A stretch of DNA of 64,000 bases from Paraplanobispora takensis (GTDB lineage: Bacteria; Actinomycetota; Actinomycetes; Streptosporangiales; Streptosporangiaceae), in NCBI RefSeq assembly GCF_016863195.1, contig NZ_BOOK01000005.1, forward strand, positions 248,001 through 312,000, in the 5' to 3' direction. Under the pieces are notes generated by a model. The model had not been told where the DNA came from. It did not search any database and worked only from the letters and a program-made list of their open reading frames with translations. Shown here in pieces: positions 15,467 to 22,870 of this stretch; within the stretch, counting starts at the first letter, position 1; every line of letters begins with the position of its first letter. Made by a program: the position numbers and the translations under genes.

Positions 15467-15697
15467 ACAATCTACCTACGCTCCGTGACCGGATTCACGG
15501 CTCGCCGTACGGAGAGTCCGCGCCGGCCATCCCCACCCCGGCGCCGTGACCGCCCCTCACCGGCCGCCCCGCAGAGCCCCGAGCCGGTCGTTCACGCCCC
15601 GGTGCGCCGTACAGACGGCCCTCGTCGATCACCCGCTCCCCCGGCGCCCGGCCGCTCCCTCCGGTTCCCCGTGCCCCGGTACGGCGAAGCGCCCGCC
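15467..15697. other. Intergenic stretch without recognisable gene
   Basis: This GC-rich sequence lies between the promoter region of the third sulfotransferase and the hairpin after cysN. Open frames here lack codon bias or similarity to anything recognised. It contains one CCGTACGG palindrome (15505-15512). Nothing else was seen. Confidence 0.5.
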
Positions 15698-15727
15698 CCC
15701 GCCGTCCGCGGGCGGGCGGACGGCGGG
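15698..15727 (-). terminator. Hairpin terminator downstream of cysN
   Basis: Perfect 11-bp arms CCCGCCGTCCG (15698-15708) and CGGACGGCGGG (15717-15727) around an 8-nt loop, 32 bp after the cysN stop. No T-run follows. The strength and position suit termination of the wbaP-cysQ-cysD-cysN transcript. Confidence 0.6.
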
Positions 15728-15759
15728 AACGGGCGCCGGGAGATCCTCGCGGGGGTCGT

Positions 15760-17022
15760 CTATCGTGCCTCGACGACCATGCCCGCGCCGACGGTGTTGT
15801 TGGTGGCCTCGTCGACGAGGATGAAGCCGCCGGTGAGGCGGTTGCGCGCGTAGTCGTCGACGAACAGCGGCTGGGTGACGCGCAGGGAGACGCGGCCGAT
15901 CTCGTTCAGGCCGAGCGACTGCGCCCCCTCGTCGCGGTGCAGGGTGTTGACGTCCAGCCGGTAGTGCAGGTCGCGCACCATCGCCCGCGCCGTCCTGGTG
16001 GTGTGCTTGATGGTCAGCTTGGTGCGCGGGCCGAGCCTGCTCGCGTCGGTCATCCAGCAGACCATCGCCTCCAGCTCCTGGGCGGCGTGCGGCTGGTTGT
16101 TCGGGCGGCAGATCATGTCGCCGCGCGAGATGTCGATGTCGTCCTCCAGGCGGAGGGTCACCGACATGGGCGGGAAGGCCTCCTCCACCGGGCCGTCGAA
16201 GGTGTCGATCGACGCGATGCGGGTGGTCAGGCCGGAGGGCAGGTGCATGACCTCGTCACCCGGCTTGAGCACGCCGCCGGCGACCTGCCCCGCGTAGCCG
16301 CGGTAGTCGTGCAGGGCCGGGTCGGTGGCGCGCTGGGGACGGATGACGTACTGGACCGGGAAGCGCACGTCGACCAGGTTGCGGTCGGAGGCGATGTGCA
16401 CGTTCTCCAGGTGGTGCAGGAGCGAGGACCCGTTGTACCAGGGCATGTTCTCCGAGCGGGACACCACGTTGTCGCCGTGCAGCGCCGAGATCGGGATGAA
16501 CGTCAGGTCGGGGGCGTTCAGCTTGGAGGCGAAGGAGGTGAACTCCTCGCGGATCTCCTCGAACCGCTCCTCGGAGTAGTCGACGAGGTCCATCTTGTTG
16601 ACCGCCAGCACCAGGTGCGGCACCCGCAGCAGCGTGGTCAGGAAGGCGTGGCGCCGCGACTGCTCCAGCACGCCCTTGCGCGCGTCGATCAGGATGATCG
16701 CCAGGTCGGCGGTGGAGGCGCCGGTGACCATGTTGCGGGTGTACTGGATGTGGCCGGGGGTGTCGGCGATGATGAACTTGCGCCGAGGGGTGGCGAAGTA
16801 GCGGTAGGCCACGTCGATCGTGATGCCCTGCTCACGCTCGGCCCGCAGACCGTCGGTGAGCAGCGACAGGTCGGTGTATTCGGTGCCGCGGTCGCGGGAG
16901 GTGCGCTCGACCGCCTCCAGCTGGTCCTCGAAGATCGCCTTGGAGTCGAAGAGCAGCCGTCCGATCAGGGTCGACTTTCCGTCGTCGACGCTTCCCGCCG
17001 TGGCAAAGCGAAGAATGTCCAT
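15760..17022 (-). CDS. cysN: Sulfate adenylyltransferase subunit 1 (GTPase)
   Basis: CysN is the regulatory GTPase that drives CysD to form APS from ATP and sulfate. In 420 residues it shows the EF-Tu-like G motifs: GSVDDGKSTLIGRLL (about 10-24), DTPGH, and NKMDLV, plus the YRYFATPRRKFI region typical of CysN and two C-terminal beta-barrel domains. The length matches a stand-alone CysN; no APS kinase domain is fused. Its ATG shares one base with the cysD stop (TGATG). Placed next to cysQ and the priming transferase and away from any cysH or sir, it probably serves PAPS supply for glycan sulfation. Confidence 0.95.
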   Translation of the reverse strand: MDILRFATAGSVDDGKSTLIGRLLFDSKAIFEDQLEAVERTSRDRGTEYTDLSLLTDGLRAEREQGITIDVAYRYFATPRRKFIIADTPGHIQYTRNMVTGASTADLAIILIDARKGVLEQSRRHAFLTTLLRVPHLVLAVNKMDLVDYSEERFEEIREEFTSFASKLNAPDLTFIPISALHGDNVVSRSENMPWYNGSSLLHHLENVHIASDRNLVDVRFPVQYVIRPQRATDPALHDYRGYAGQVAGGVLKPGDEVMHLPSGLTTRIASIDTFDGPVEEAFPPMSVTLRLEDDIDISRGDMICRPNNQPHAAQELEAMVCWMTDASRLGPRTKLTIKHTTRTARAMVRDLHYRLDVNTLHRDEGAQSLGLNEIGRVSLRVTQPLFVDDYARNRLTGGFILVDEATNNTVGAGMVVEAR

Positions 17023-17936
17023 CAGAAGTAGCCTTCCCTCTTGCGGTCTTCCATCGCGGCCTCGGAGGCGCGGTCGTCGGCGCGGGTGGCTCCGCGCTCG
17101 GTGATCCGGGTGGCGGCGATCTCTTCGATGATCTCCTCGACCGTCGCGGCGCTCGACTGCACCGCCCCGGTGCAGGTGGCGTCACCCACCGTGCGATAGC
17201 GCACGACGGCCTCGAAGACCGGCTCGTCGTCGCCGCGGGTGATCCACGGGTTGTCGGCCAGCAGCATGCCGTCGCGCTCGAACACCTTGCGGGTGTGCGC
17301 GTAGTAGATCGACGGGATCTCGATGCCCTCGCGGCGGATGTAGTCCCAGATGTCCAGCTCGGTCCAGTTGGACAGCGGGAACGCCCGGATGTGCTCACCC
17401 TTGCGGATCTTGGCGTTGTAGAGGTTCCACAGCTCGGGGCGCTGGTTCTTCGGGTCCCACTGGCCGAAGTCGTCGCGGAAGGAGAACACCCGCTCCTTGG
17501 CGCGGGCCTTCTCCTCGTCGCGCCGGGCGCCGCCGAACACGGCGTCGAACTCGTTGTCCTCGATGGCGTCCAGCAGCGTGGTCGTCTGCAGCCGGTTACG
17601 GGAGGCCCTGCGCCCGGTCTCCTCCACCACGCGCCCTGTGTCGATGGACTCCTGGACGCTGGCCACGATCAGGCGCGCGCCCAGTTCCTCGGTCCGGCGG
17701 TCGCGGAACTCGATGACCTCGGAGAAGTTGTGCCCGGTGTCCACGTGCATCAGCGGGAACGGGATGGGGGCGGGCCAGAACGCCTTCTCCGCGATGCGGA
17801 GCATGACGATGGAGTCCTTCCCGCCGGAGAAGAGCAGACAGGGGCGCTCGAACTCCGCCGCCACCTCACGCATGATGTGGATGGCCTCTGCTTCGAGGAC
17901 ATCGAGCTGCGACGTGGTGTAGTCGCGCTGAAGCAT
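17022..17936 (-). CDS. cysD: Sulfate adenylyltransferase subunit 2
   Basis: CysD is the catalytic N-type ATP pyrophosphatase subunit that makes APS with CysN. The 304-residue protein has the PP-loop LLFSGGKDSIVML (about 34-46), MHVDTGHNF, FGGARRDEEKARAKER and FPLSNWTELDIWDYI, all diagnostic for CysD rather than CysH. It overlaps cysN by one base and follows cysQ by 37 bp. It is full length. An operon with cysQ and a priming sugar transferase is unusual; assimilatory operons normally pair cysD with cysH/cysC. Confidence 0.95.
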   Translation of the reverse strand: MLQRDYTTSQLDVLEAEAIHIMREVAAEFERPCLLFSGGKDSIVMLRIAEKAFWPAPIPFPLMHVDTGHNFSEVIEFRDRRTEELGARLIVASVQESIDTGRVVEETGRRASRNRLQTTTLLDAIEDNEFDAVFGGARRDEEKARAKERVFSFRDDFGQWDPKNQRPELWNLYNAKIRKGEHIRAFPLSNWTELDIWDYIRREGIEIPSIYYAHTRKVFERDGMLLADNPWITRGDDEPVFEAVVRYRTVGDATCTGAVQSSAATVEEIIEEIAATRITERGATRADDRASEAAMEDRKREGYF

Positions 17937-17973
17937 CTGACTCTCCTAGCGGGGGATGAGGGTCTTTTTCCCT

Positions 17974-18741
17974 CTATCGGTGCAGGTCCCGGATGCCGGC
18001 GAGCAACGTTGGCGCCAAGCCCGGTAGGGAAACAAGAATATCGGGTAACGACGGGTCGCCCTGGTTGTAGGTCAGCGCAGAGCCGTCGATCCTGCTGGCG
18101 TGCGCTCCACTGGCCAGGGCGACGACGACCGGCGCGGCGGAGTCCCATTCGTACTGACCGCCGGCGTGCACGTAGGCCTCGACCTCTCCGGTCAGCACCG
18201 CGGAGATCTTCGCCCCCGCCGAGCCGATCGGCACCAGGTCGGCCCCGATCAGGTAGGCGAGCTTCTGCACGAACTCCGGCGGGCGGGTCCGGCTGACCGC
18301 GATCCGCGGCCTGGCCTCCTCCCGCAGCGGCGGCAGCGCCGGCGGCGCGCCGGTGCTGAGCGTGCGGCCCTGGGCGGGCAGCGCCACGGCCCCGGCGGTC
18401 AGCTCGCCGCGCTCCCACAGCGCCACGTGCACGGCCCAGTCGGCCCGGCCCTCCTCGGCGAACTCCCGGGTGCCGTCCAGCGGGTCGACGATCCAGACCC
18501 GGTCGGCCCGCAGCCGGCGGGGATCGAGGCGCTCCTGCTGGGTGGCCTCCTCCGACAGCACGCTGTCACTGGGGCGCAGGCGCGCCAGGGCCTCCATCAG
18601 GAACCGGTGGGAGGCGGCGTCGCCCTCCTTGCGCAGCGCGGACGGGTCGCCGAACCCCTCCCGCTCCCGGAGGGCCAGCAACCTCTCACCCGCCTCCGTC
18701 GCCAGGTCCCCGGCGAGGGAGTGATCGTCGCGGATCGTCAT
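17974..18741 (-). CDS. cysQ: 3'(2'),5'-bisphosphate nucleotidase (PAP phosphatase)
   Basis: CysQ removes the 3'-phosphate from PAP, the by-product left when sulfotransferases use PAPS, and so relieves product inhibition. The inositol-monophosphatase fold is evident: the acidic VLSEEATQQE, the metal site WIVDPLDGTREF, and the late motif YEWDSAAPVV. ATG 18741 is chosen because it overlaps the upstream stop as TGATG and begins MTIRDDHSLAGDLATEAG, the family N terminus; the frame extends to 18888 but as a shadow of the priming transferase. 255 residues is the normal length. Its presence ties the Cys genes to sulfotransfer. Confidence 0.88.
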   Translation of the reverse strand: MTIRDDHSLAGDLATEAGERLLALREREGFGDPSALRKEGDAASHRFLMEALARLRPSDSVLSEEATQQERLDPRRLRADRVWIVDPLDGTREFAEEGRADWAVHVALWERGELTAGAVALPAQGRTLSTGAPPALPPLREEARPRIAVSRTRPPEFVQKLAYLIGADLVPIGSAGAKISAVLTGEVEAYVHAGGQYEWDSAAPVVVALASGAHASRIDGSALTYNQGDPSLPDILVSLPGLAPTLLAGIRDLHR

Positions 18742-20186
18742 CAGTATGCTCCAGCCCCTCGCGCGACAGCCGACCAAGTCTTCCACAGGATCTGCAGGTC
18801 CAGAGTGAGGGACCAGTTCTCCACGTAACGCAGGTCGAGGCGGACCGATTCCTCCCAGGTCAGGTCGGATCTCCCGCTCACCTGCCACAGACCGGTCATC
18901 CCCGGCTTGACCAGCAGCCTGCGCCGGACGTCGTCACCATACCGGGCCACTTCCTCCGGGAGCGGCGGCCGGGGCCCGACCAGCGACATGTGCCCGGCCA
19001 CCACGTTGATCAGCTGGGGCAGCTCGTCCAGGGAGTAGCGGCGCAGCCAGGAGCCGAGCGGGGTCACCCGGGGGTCGTGCCGGAGCTTGAACAGCATGCC
19101 CCCCTCGTCGCCGACGAGGGCGATCTTCCGCTCTTCGGCGTCGACCCCCATGGTCCGGAACTTGTAGATCGTGAACTCGGCGCCGTCACGGCCCACCCGC
19201 CGCTGCCGGAACAGCGCGGGCCCCGGGCTGGAGGCGCGAACCGCCAGCGCCAGGCCCGCCAGCAGCGGCAGCAGCGCGACCAGCAGCAGCCCGGCGCCGA
19301 GCCGGTCGAAGAGGTTCTTGACCGCCTGGCGCACACCGGCCAGCTCGGGATGGTCGACGTGCAGGAGCGGCAGGCCCGCCACGGGGCGGATCGTGGTCCG
19401 CGGCCCGGCGACCTCCATCAGCGCCGGGGCGACCACCAGCTCGGTGCGCGTCTCCTCCAGGCGCCAGGCCAGCCGCCGCAGCGCCACGCCGTCCATCTCC
19501 GGGCAGGCCAGCACCGCCACGGTGTCGGCCGCGATCTGGCCGGCCGCCAGCGGCGCGTCGGAGAAGCCGCCCAGGATCGGGACCCCCTCGACGGCGCCCC
19601 TGCCGGAGTACGGGGTGCAGACCCCCACCACGTGCATGCCGTGGTAGGGCTCCCGGCGCAGGCGCCCGATCAGCTCGGCGACGGCCGTACGGTGGCCCAC
19701 CGCGACGACGCGCCGCATGCAGCGGCCGCGCGCCCGCATCCGGTGCAGCGAGCGGCGCAGGCCGTAGCGGGCGGCGAGGGTGAGGACGGTGGCCAGCGGG
19801 ACGGCCAGCACGACGTAGCCGCGCGCCACGTCGGTCTTGGTCACGTAGGCGCCGATCGCGAGGGCCGCGGTGAGCATGAAGCCGCACTGGAGGATCCGCT
19901 GGAACTCCTCGGGCCCCAGGCCGATGAGGCGGGGCTCGTAGGCGCGGTTCAGGGCGATGGCGCAGACCCACACCAGGGGCAGGCAGGCGCTCAGCACGGC
20001 GTAGGGGACGACGTAGGGCGTGACCTCCCCGAAGCGGGCGAACAGCGCGACGGCGCCGGCCGCGAAGGCGCAGCCGAGGTCGCACGCGACGGCGCGCGCC
20101 CGGTGCCCGCGCACCCACTGCGGCACACGCGGACGGGCTGCCGTCACCGTCCGGGTCGCCACCCGGACGGCGGTCACGTCACGCAC
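18741..20186 (-). CDS. Polyprenyl-phosphate hexose-1-phosphate transferase (WbaP-type priming enzyme)
   Basis: A 481-residue priming phosphoglycosyltransferase that starts repeat-unit synthesis on undecaprenyl phosphate. The N-terminal half has four to five membrane helices and a nucleotide-binding-like middle (VAVGHRTAVAELIGRLRR, VVGVCTPYSGRGAVEGVPILGG). The C-terminal catalytic domain is clear: a re-entrant hydrophobic helix, FTIYKFRTMGVDAEERK, SLDELPQLINV, SLVGPRPPLPEEV and KPGMTGLWQVSGRSDLTWEE. GTG 20186 has GGAGGGAAG upstream. It heads the operon that continues into cysQ, cysD and cysN, directly linking glycan priming with sulfate activation. Confidence 0.9.
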   Translation of the reverse strand: MRDVTAVRVATRTVTAARPRVPQWVRGHRARAVACDLGCAFAAGAVALFARFGEVTPYVVPYAVLSACLPLVWVCAIALNRAYEPRLIGLGPEEFQRILQCGFMLTAALAIGAYVTKTDVARGYVVLAVPLATVLTLAARYGLRRSLHRMRARGRCMRRVVAVGHRTAVAELIGRLRREPYHGMHVVGVCTPYSGRGAVEGVPILGGFSDAPLAAGQIAADTVAVLACPEMDGVALRRLAWRLEETRTELVVAPALMEVAGPRTTIRPVAGLPLLHVDHPELAGVRQAVKNLFDRLGAGLLLVALLPLLAGLALAVRASSPGPALFRQRRVGRDGAEFTIYKFRTMGVDAEERKIALVGDEGGMLFKLRHDPRVTPLGSWLRRYSLDELPQLINVVAGHMSLVGPRPPLPEEVARYGDDVRRRLLVKPGMTGLWQVSGRSDLTWEESVRLDLRYVENWSLTLDLQILWKTWSAVARGAGAY

Positions 20187-20385
20187 CCGCTTCCCTCCAT
20201 GTAACCGTTCGTCTACGGACAGTCATGGAATGGTATCCACGGGGCGAGAGTCCCGGAAGTTGAAGGCAGAAACGTCCACGGCTGTGAAGGTTGGGAATGA
20301 TGCCCCACTTCACGGCACGTCGGCCGCGCTTCACGGCCCCGGCCGATCACGGGGGCGGGCCCGGAGAACCGGGGTGCGGCGGAGA

Positions 20386-20401
20386 CCCCGGAGATCCGGG
20401 G
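20386..20401 (-). terminator. Weak hairpin after pth
   Basis: CCCCGG-AGAT-CCGGGG lies 8 bp beyond the pth stop. It is short and lacks a T-run; it is offered only as a possible terminator. The remaining sequence up to the priming-transferase start holds nothing else recognisable. Confidence 0.3.
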
Positions 20402-20409
20402 AAGCGCGG

Positions 20410-21015
20410 TTACCGGGGCGGGCCGGAGATCTTCAGGTCGCCCGAGTGGAAGGCGTTCTGCGTCGGCTCCAGGCCGACCTTGACCAGTGACTCCACGATG
20501 TCGGCGGCGCGGTCGACCAGGAAGGCCAGATCCTTGCGCTCGGCGGTGGCGAAGTCCTTCAGCACGAAGGAGGCCGGGTCCATCCGGCCGGGCGGGCGGC
20601 CGATGCCGAAGCGCACCCGCAGATAGTCCCGGGTGCCCAGGGACTTGGTGATCGACTTCAGCCCGTTGTGGCCGTTGTCGCCCCCGCCCGGCTTCGCCCG
20701 CAGCGCGCCGTACGGGATGTCCAGCTCGTCGTGGACGACGATCACATGGGCCGGGTCGATCTTGTAGAAGTCGGCGACCGCCTTGACCGGGCCGCCCGAG
20801 AGGTTCATGAACGACAGGGGCTTGATCAGCACCGCCGGGGCGCCCGACACGCGGCCCGTCAGCACCTCGGCCCGCGCCTTGTGGACCTTGAAGCGATCGC
20901 CGGCCCGCGCGGCCAGCTCGTCCAGCACCATGAACCCGGCGTTGTGCCGGTTCCCGGCGTACTCCGGCCCGGGGTTCCCCAGGCCCACGACCAGCCAGCG
21001 GTCCACGGTCGGCAT
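20410..21015 (-). CDS. pth: Peptidyl-tRNA hydrolase
   Basis: Pth recycles peptidyl-tRNA dropped by ribosomes. The 201-residue protein has the family start [21 protein letters not shown] with the catalytic His in [27 protein letters not shown] and [15 protein letters not shown]. It follows rplY on the same strand, an order shared by Mycobacterium and Streptomyces, with a strong hairpin between them. Confidence 0.96.
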   Translation of the reverse strand: MPTVDRWLVVGLGNPGPEYAGNRHNAGFMVLDELAARAGDRFKVHKARAEVLTGRVSGAPAVLIKPLSFMNLSGGPVKAVADFYKIDPAHVIVVHDELDIPYGALRAKPGGGDNGHNGLKSITKSLGTRDYLRVRFGIGRPPGRMDPASFVLKDFATAERKDLAFLVDRAADIVESLVKVGLEPTQNAFHSGDLKISGPPR

Positions 21016-21057
21016 CCCTTCGGTCTCGGGCCGCGCACGCGCGCCCTCACATGCGCC

Positions 21058-21087
21058 TCAGGGCAGCCCGGCGCCGGGCTGCCCTGA
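21058..21087 (-). terminator. Perfect 30-bp palindrome between rplY and pth
   Basis: Arms TCAGGGCAGCCCGGC and GCCGGGCTGCCCTGA pair over 15 bp with no mismatch; the stem would need a few unpaired bases at the tip. It starts 22 bp past the rplY stop and is the strongest terminator-like hairpin in this section. It may reduce, rather than abolish, transcription into pth. Confidence 0.6.
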
Positions 21088-21108
21088 GGAGTGGTGGAGC
21101 AGTCGGAA

Positions 21109-21732
21109 CTACTCGGCGGCCTCGGCGTCGGCGGCCGCGTTCTCGGTCTCGGCCTCGGCGGCCTCGCCCCCGGTGGCCTCGGCCTCCTCCTCGACCTCGG
21201 CGGTCGGGGCGGCGGAGACGATCAGCACCATCGCCTCGGGGTCGGCGATCAGGGTGGCGCCCTTGGGCAGCTTCAGGTCGCCGGCGGTGACGTGCGCGCC
21301 AACCTCCAGGCCCTCGACGCTGACCTCGACGCCCTGGGGGATGTGGGTCGCCTCGGCCTCGACGGAGACCGACACCATCTGCTGGTCGAGGATGCCGTCG
21401 GCGACCTCGCCCACGACGGTGACGGGGATGTCCACGGTGACCTTCTCGCCGCGCTTGACGAGCAGCAGGTCGACGTGCTCGAGGAAACCCTTGAGCGGGT
21501 CGCGCTGGACGCCCTTGGGCAGGGCGAGCTCGGTCACCGCGCCCTCCAGGCGGATCAGGACGTTCGGCGTGCGCAGGGCGAGCAGCAGCTCGTGGCCCGG
21601 CAGAGTCAGGTGCTGCGGAGCCGTACCGTGCCCGTAGAGGACGACGGGCACCTTGTGCTCGCGGCGGATCTTGCGGGCGGCGCCCTTGCCGAAGTCGGTG
21701 CGCGACTCGGCCTTGATGACTACCTCAGACAC
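21109..21732 (-). CDS. rplY: 50S ribosomal protein L25/general stress protein Ctc
   Basis: A 207-residue Ctc-type L25 that binds 5S rRNA. The N domain reads IKAESRTDFGKGAARKIRREHKVPVVLYGHG, as expected, and the C-terminal TL5-like domain follows (VTVDIPVTVVGEVADGILDQ, GVEVSVEGLEVGAHVTAGDL). The last 35 residues are an acidic Ala/Glu tail. It sits between prs and pth as in related genomes. Confidence 0.95.
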   Translation of the reverse strand: MSEVVIKAESRTDFGKGAARKIRREHKVPVVLYGHGTAPQHLTLPGHELLLALRTPNVLIRLEGAVTELALPKGVQRDPLKGFLEHVDLLLVKRGEKVTVDIPVTVVGEVADGILDQQMVSVSVEAEATHIPQGVEVSVEGLEVGAHVTAGDLKLPKGATLIADPEAMVLIVSAAPTAEVEEEAEATGGEAAEAETENAAADAEAAE

Positions 21733-21892
21733 GGCAGATCTCCTAGGGATCTTCGACGGTGGGAGGCGCGCTCCCCCTCACCCGCCCTAGCGGAAGGCGT
21801 TACGAGCGCGCGCAACCTCAACAGCCTATCGTGCCCGGCGCGGGGCTTCGCCCGGCGGCGCGGCCGGCGCCACCGGGCGGACGCCCCGAAGG

Positions 21893-22870
21893 TCAGGAAT
21901 CGCCCTCGAACATGCTGGTCACCGAGCCGTCGCTGAACACCTCGGTGATCGCCCGGGCGATCAGCGGCGCGATCGACAGCACGGTGAGGCTGTCGAACTT
22001 CTTCTCCTCGGGGATGGGCAGCGTGTTGGTGACGATGACCTCGGAGACGCGCGAGTTCTTCAGCCGGTCCACCGCGGGGTCGGAGAAGACGGCGTGGGTG
22101 GCGGCCACGACCACGTCGGTGGCGCCCTGCTCGTACAGCGCCTCGGCGGCCTTGCAGATCGTGCCCGCCGTGTCGATCATGTCGTCGATCAGCACGCAGG
22201 TGCGGCCTCGCACCTTTCCGACGACCTCGTTCACCTTCACCTGGTTGGCCACGTCGAGGTCGCGGCGCTTGTGGATGAAGGCCAGCGGGGTGCCCAGCGT
22301 GTCGGCCCAGCGCTCGGACAGGCGCACGCGGCCGGTGTCGGGGGAGACGACCGTGGTGTTGGCCAGGTCGAGCTTGTCCTTGAGGTAGTTGACCAGCACC
22401 GGCATGGCGAACAGGTGGTCCACCGGGCCGTCGAAGAAGCCCTGGATCTGCGAGGTGTGCAGGTCGATCGACATCAGCCGGTCGGCGCCCGCGGTCTTGA
22501 ACAGGTCGGCCATCAGCCGCGCCGTGATGGGCTCGCGGCCGCGTCCCTTCTTGTCCTGGCGGGCGTAGCCGAAGAAGGGCATGATCACGGTGATCCGCTT
22601 GGCGGAGGCGCGCTTGAGCGCGTCCACCATGATCAGCTGCTCCATGATCCACTGGTTGATGGGCTCGGTGTGGCTCTGGATGATGAACGCGTCACTGCCG
22701 CGGACCGACTCCTGGTAGCGGGCGTAGATCTCACCGTTGGCGAAGTCGCGCAGAGTGGTCGGGCTCGTCTCGATCCCCAGGTGGGTGGCCACCTCCTCCG
22801 CCAGCTCCGGATACGCGCGCCCGGAGAAGAACATCAGCTTCTTCTCGCCGGTCTGCTTGATGCTGTTCAT
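21893..22870 (-). CDS. prs: Ribose-phosphate pyrophosphokinase (PRPP synthetase)
   Basis: Makes PRPP from ribose 5-phosphate and ATP. ATG 22870 is chosen because it overlaps the glmU stop as ATGA and yields MNSIKQTGEKKLMFFSGRAYPELAEEVA, the normal N terminus; the longer frame from 22960 is a glmU shadow. FFGYARQDKKGRGREPI is the ATP-binding flexible loop region, VVSPDTGRVRLSERWAD and VLIDDMIDTAGTI (PRPP loop) are conserved. About 325 residues, normal for the family. Confidence 0.96.
   Translation of the reverse strand: MNSIKQTGEKKLMFFSGRAYPELAEEVATHLGIETSPTTLRDFANGEIYARYQESVRGSDAFIIQSHTEPINQWIMEQLIMVDALKRASAKRITVIMPFFGYARQDKKGRGREPITARLMADLFKTAGADRLMSIDLHTSQIQGFFDGPVDHLFAMPVLVNYLKDKLDLANTTVVSPDTGRVRLSERWADTLGTPLAFIHKRRDLDVANQVKVNEVVGKVRGRTCVLIDDMIDTAGTICKAAEALYEQGATDVVVAATHAVFSDPAVDRLKNSRVSEVIVTNTLPIPEEKKFDSLTVLSIAPLIARAITEVFSDGSVTSMFEGDS

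Noticed and set aside
15760-18741. Assimilatory sulfate reduction operon
   Set aside because: cysD and cysN are present, but no cysH (PAPS/APS reductase), sulfite reductase or cysteine synthase occurs in the window, while PAPS-consuming sulfotransferases and CysQ do.
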